In this document: positions 6,190 through 7,724 of the stretch, in pieces
How positions within the stretch are numbered: position 1 is the first letter of the stretch
Layout of the letters: the number at the start of each line of letters is the position of its first letter
Assembly (NCBI GenBank): GCA_021810985.1
Contig: JAJZQA010000121.1
Span: forward strand, 1 to 7,724
DNA: 7,724 bases
Reading direction: 5' to 3'
Source of the DNA: Deltaproteobacteria bacterium
GTDB taxonomy: Bacteria > Desulfobacterota > Desulfuromonadia > Geobacterales > Geobacteraceae
The notes under the pieces: model-generated
The model's database searches: none
The model's input: the letters and a program-made list of their open reading frames with translations, nothing else
What the model was told of the DNA's origin: nothing
Position numbers and translations under genes: made by a program

Positions 6190-6320
6190 AATTAAATTCT
6201 TAGGAAAGAGAAAAGTTGTTCCTTTGCGGCGCTCCCGGCGATTTTTTCCACCATTGCAACAAAACATAATTAATTTGAACGTTTAGCTGTCATGATGTCA
6301 CGCCGCTACCGGTGTGGAGA

Positions 6321-6336
6321 TCAACAAAACTGTTGA
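6321..6336. promoter_or_regulatory. Dyad TCAACA-N4-TGTTGA over the ackA -35 box, candidate operator
   Basis: A perfect 6-4-6 inverted repeat whose right arm shares bases 6333-6336 with the proposed -35 box TTGAAA. Its size and symmetry suit a dimeric helix-turn-helix regulator, and its position suits a repressor. It does not match the FNR consensus (TTGAT-N4-ATCAA) or the Rex site as I know them. The regulator is unknown. Confidence 0.4.
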
Positions 6337-6363
6337 AATCGCCGAAACACTATTGTATATAAT
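6333..6363 (+). promoter_or_regulatory. Probable ackA promoter
   Basis: TTGAAA at 6333-6338 and a perfect TATAAT at 6358-6363 are 19 bases apart; alternatively TATATA (6356-6361) gives a 17-base spacer with a weaker -10. The -10 lies inside the dyad CTATT-N6-AATAG (6350-6365). Transcription would start near 6370, giving an ackA leader of about 107 bases. This means ackA need not depend on readthrough from the hox operon. Confidence 0.55.
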
Positions 6364-6465
6364 AGCGGTTATTTACTTTGCCTCAGTAAACGCCAGTGTT
6401 GTCGTTCCAGGCATACCTGATTACCTCGACCACCTCAATCCATACTCAGAAATTAAATTTATACC

Positions 6466-6472
6466 GGGAGGA
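6466..6472 (+). promoter_or_regulatory. ackA ribosome binding site
   Basis: GGGAGGA, with GGAGG ending six bases before the ATG at 6478, in an otherwise AT-rich and probably open leader. It is a strong site, consistent with high expression of a central metabolic enzyme. Confidence 0.8.
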
Positions 6473-6477
6473 AGTAA

Positions 6478-7724
6478 ATGGATATTCTCGCCATTAACTG
6501 TGGCAGTTCGTCTGTCAAGTACCAGCTCTACAGCTGGAGTCGCAAGGAGCTTATTGCAAAGGGTGTTGTTGAAAGGGTTGTTGTCGGAGGCTCTTTCATA
6601 CAGCAGGAAGTGCCGGGCCGTCAGAAGTACAAGGTCGAGCACGAGTGCCCGAACCACACCGTTGCAATGGACCTGATCATCAAAACCCTGACCGATCCGG
6701 AGCATGGTGTCATCAATGACATCAGAGAGATTTCCGCTGTCGGCCACCGGGTTGTCCATGGTGGCGAGCAGTTCACCCAATCAGTGCTGATCGATGAGAG
6801 CGTGCTCGATGCGGTGAAAGCGGTGCAGCACCTTGCTCCTCTGCACAATCCGCCCAATATCGCCGGTATCGAGGCGATGATGGCGGTTCTCCCCGATGTC
6901 CCGAACGTGGCCATCTTCGACACGGCCTTCCATCAGACCATGCCGGAGTATGCCTACATTTACCCGCTGCCTTACGACTGGTATGTCCGTTACGGTGTTC
7001 GCCGCTACGGTTTCCATGGCACCTCGCACCTCTACGTTTCCAAGCGGGCCGCGGTTCTGCTGGGGAAAAAAGCGAAAGACTGCAACATCATCACCATGCA
7101 CATCGGTAACGGTGTTTCCCATACCGCCATCAAGAATGGCCTGTCCGTCGATACCAGCATGGGTCTGACTCCCCTCGAGGGCGCCGTAATGGGTACCCGC
7201 TGCGGCGATATCGATCCGGCGATCCCCGGCTTCATGATGCAGATCGAGGGCCTTTCCGCCGCTGAAATCGATAGCATTCTCAACAAGAAGAGCGGTATTC
7301 TCGGCATTACCGGCAAATTTACCGACCGCCGCGATGTGACAGCCCATGCCGAGAAGGGTGACAAGACCTGCAAGCTTGCCATGGATATCGAAGCATATCG
7401 TCTGCGCAAGTATATCGGCAGCTATATGGCTGTTCTTGGGCGGCTTGACGCGGTTGTCTTCACCGCCGGCGTTGGTGAGCGTGGCTGGCAGATCCGTGAA
7501 ATGGCCTGTGAAAACCTTGAGCACATGGGCATCCATCTCGATCCCGAGAGGAATCGCGCCGCGGTCAAGGGCGAGGAATGCCTCATCACGACTGACGATT
7601 CCCCGATCAAGGTATTCGTTATCCCGACGGATGAGGAGCTGGTCTTCACCGAAGACGTTGCCGCAATTCTTGACGGCACCTATACCGATCACATGAACTT
7701 CGAGTACTCCTTCTCCAGGGCGGA
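6478..7724 (+). CDS. ackA: Acetate kinase AckA (3' end beyond the window)
   Basis: Cytoplasmic kinase of the ASKHA fold that interconverts acetyl phosphate + ADP and acetate + ATP, normally working with phosphotransacetylase. 415 codons are visible with no stop; the family has about 400-420 residues, so only a few codons should be missing. Motifs: INCGSSSVKYQ (6-16, N7), GHRVVHGG (89-96, R91), H123, FDTAFHQ (147-153, D148), GFHGTSH (178-184, H180), HIGNG (208-212), MGTRCGDIDP (238-247, R241), TAGVGERG (329-336, G331) and PTDEE (383-387). These match the catalytic and ATP-binding residues known from the Methanosarcina enzyme. Within the ATP loop, GNGVSHTA is an unusual variant. The C-terminal part (about 367-412) is, from memory, like Geobacter AckA. 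No pta gene is visible; it may lie downstream. Confidence 0.96.
   Translation, partial: MDILAINCGSSSVKYQLYSWSRKELIAKGVVERVVVGGSFIQQEVPGRQKYKVEHECPNHTVAMDLIIKTLTDPEHGVINDIREISAVGHRVVHGGEQFTQSVLIDESVLDAVKAVQHLAPLHNPPNIAGIEAMMAVLPDVPNVAIFDTAFHQTMPEYAYIYPLPYDWYVRYGVRRYGFHGTSHLYVSKRAAVLLGKKAKDCNIITMHIGNGVSHTAIKNGLSVDTSMGLTPLEGAVMGTRCGDIDPAIPGFMMQIEGLSAAEIDSILNKKSGILGITGKFTDRRDVTAHAEKGDKTCKLAMDIEAYRLRKYIGSYMAVLGRLDAVVFTAGVGERGWQIREMACENLEHMGIHLDPERNRAAVKGEECLITTDDSPIKVFVIPTDEELVFTEDVAAILDGTYTDHMNFEYSFSRA

Larger units (their letters stand above)
6107..6477 (+). promoter_or_regulatory. hoxW-ackA intergenic control region
   Basis: 371 bases without a convincing gene. In order it holds the hox terminator, an extremely AT-rich stretch with a palindrome (6160-6200), a mixed stretch with a T run at 6242-6247, a TGTCA direct repeat (6288-6292 and 6296-6300), the likely ackA promoter with two dyads, and a leader of about 107 bases ending in a strong ribosome binding site. 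A GTG-started frame at 6314 that runs into ackA out of frame has no ribosome binding site and is taken as noise. Confidence 0.6.

Noticed and set aside
6314..6676. A 120-codon + frame starting with GTG before ackA
   Set aside because: No ribosome binding site precedes the GTG, it runs across the ackA promoter and then 199 bases into ackA out of frame, and the second part looks like frame-shifted coding sequence.
1..7724. CRISPR arrays, insertion sequences, tRNA or rRNA genes
   Set aside because: No regularly spaced repeats, transposase frames, terminal inverted repeats or tRNA-like cloverleaf sequences were seen on reading both strands.

Overview
The window carries a cytoplasmic, NAD(H)-linked bidirectional [NiFe] hydrogenase operon (group 3d, Hox type) in the order hoxE-hoxF-hoxU-hoxY-hoxH-hoxW, all on the + strand. 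An acetate kinase gene (ackA) follows, also on +, and runs off the right edge. The coding DNA is moderately GC-rich and the intergenic DNA is strikingly AT-rich (31 G/C in the first 100 bases; 3 G/C in 6161-6200). The Hox gene order, the Geobacter-like AckA C-terminus and the AT-rich spacers suggest an anaerobic deltaproteobacterium of the Desulfuromonadales (Geobacter, Desulfuromonas or Pelobacter relatives). That placement is inferred from family memory, not from a search.

Layout: 1-436 is a non-coding control region. It holds one plausible sigma70-type promoter (186-213), two inverted copies of a 9-bp GTGATCAGT element (223-231 and 297-305), a pyrimidine-rich stretch between them, and two similar hairpin/T-tract units just before hoxE. 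hoxE (437-1060), hoxF (1107-2813), hoxU (2838-3560), hoxY (3557-4099), hoxH (4175-5614) and the maturation protease gene hoxW (5648-6106) follow with short gaps; hoxU and hoxY overlap by 4 bp. Two gaps, before hoxF and before hoxH, contain perfect inverted repeats close to the next ribosome binding site. A hairpin at 6134-6159 is the likely operon terminator. 6160-6477 is an AT-rich ackA control region with a good -35/-10 pair (6333-6363), each box overlapped by its own dyad. ackA starts at 6478, and 415 codons are visible without a stop.

How the parts work together: HoxF binds NAD(H) and FMN. HoxE, HoxF and HoxU carry a chain of Fe-S clusters to HoxY, whose single [4Fe-4S] cluster feeds the NiFe site in HoxH. 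HoxW trims the HoxH C-terminus after Ni insertion. From the cysteine motifs I count eight Fe-S clusters. AckA converts acetyl phosphate plus ADP to acetate plus ATP, or the reverse. Side by side, the two units suit a metabolism that balances NADH by making or using H2 while gaining ATP from acetate production, but they appear to be separate transcription units.

All genes belong to known families, and I see no wholly new system. The more interesting material is regulatory and structural: paired dyads over the ackA promoter, hairpins at two intra-operon junctions, a duplicated leader unit before hoxE, a long N-terminal extension on HoxE, and a cysteine-containing C-terminal tail on HoxF that recalls the HydB/HndC subunits of electron-bifurcating hydrogenases.
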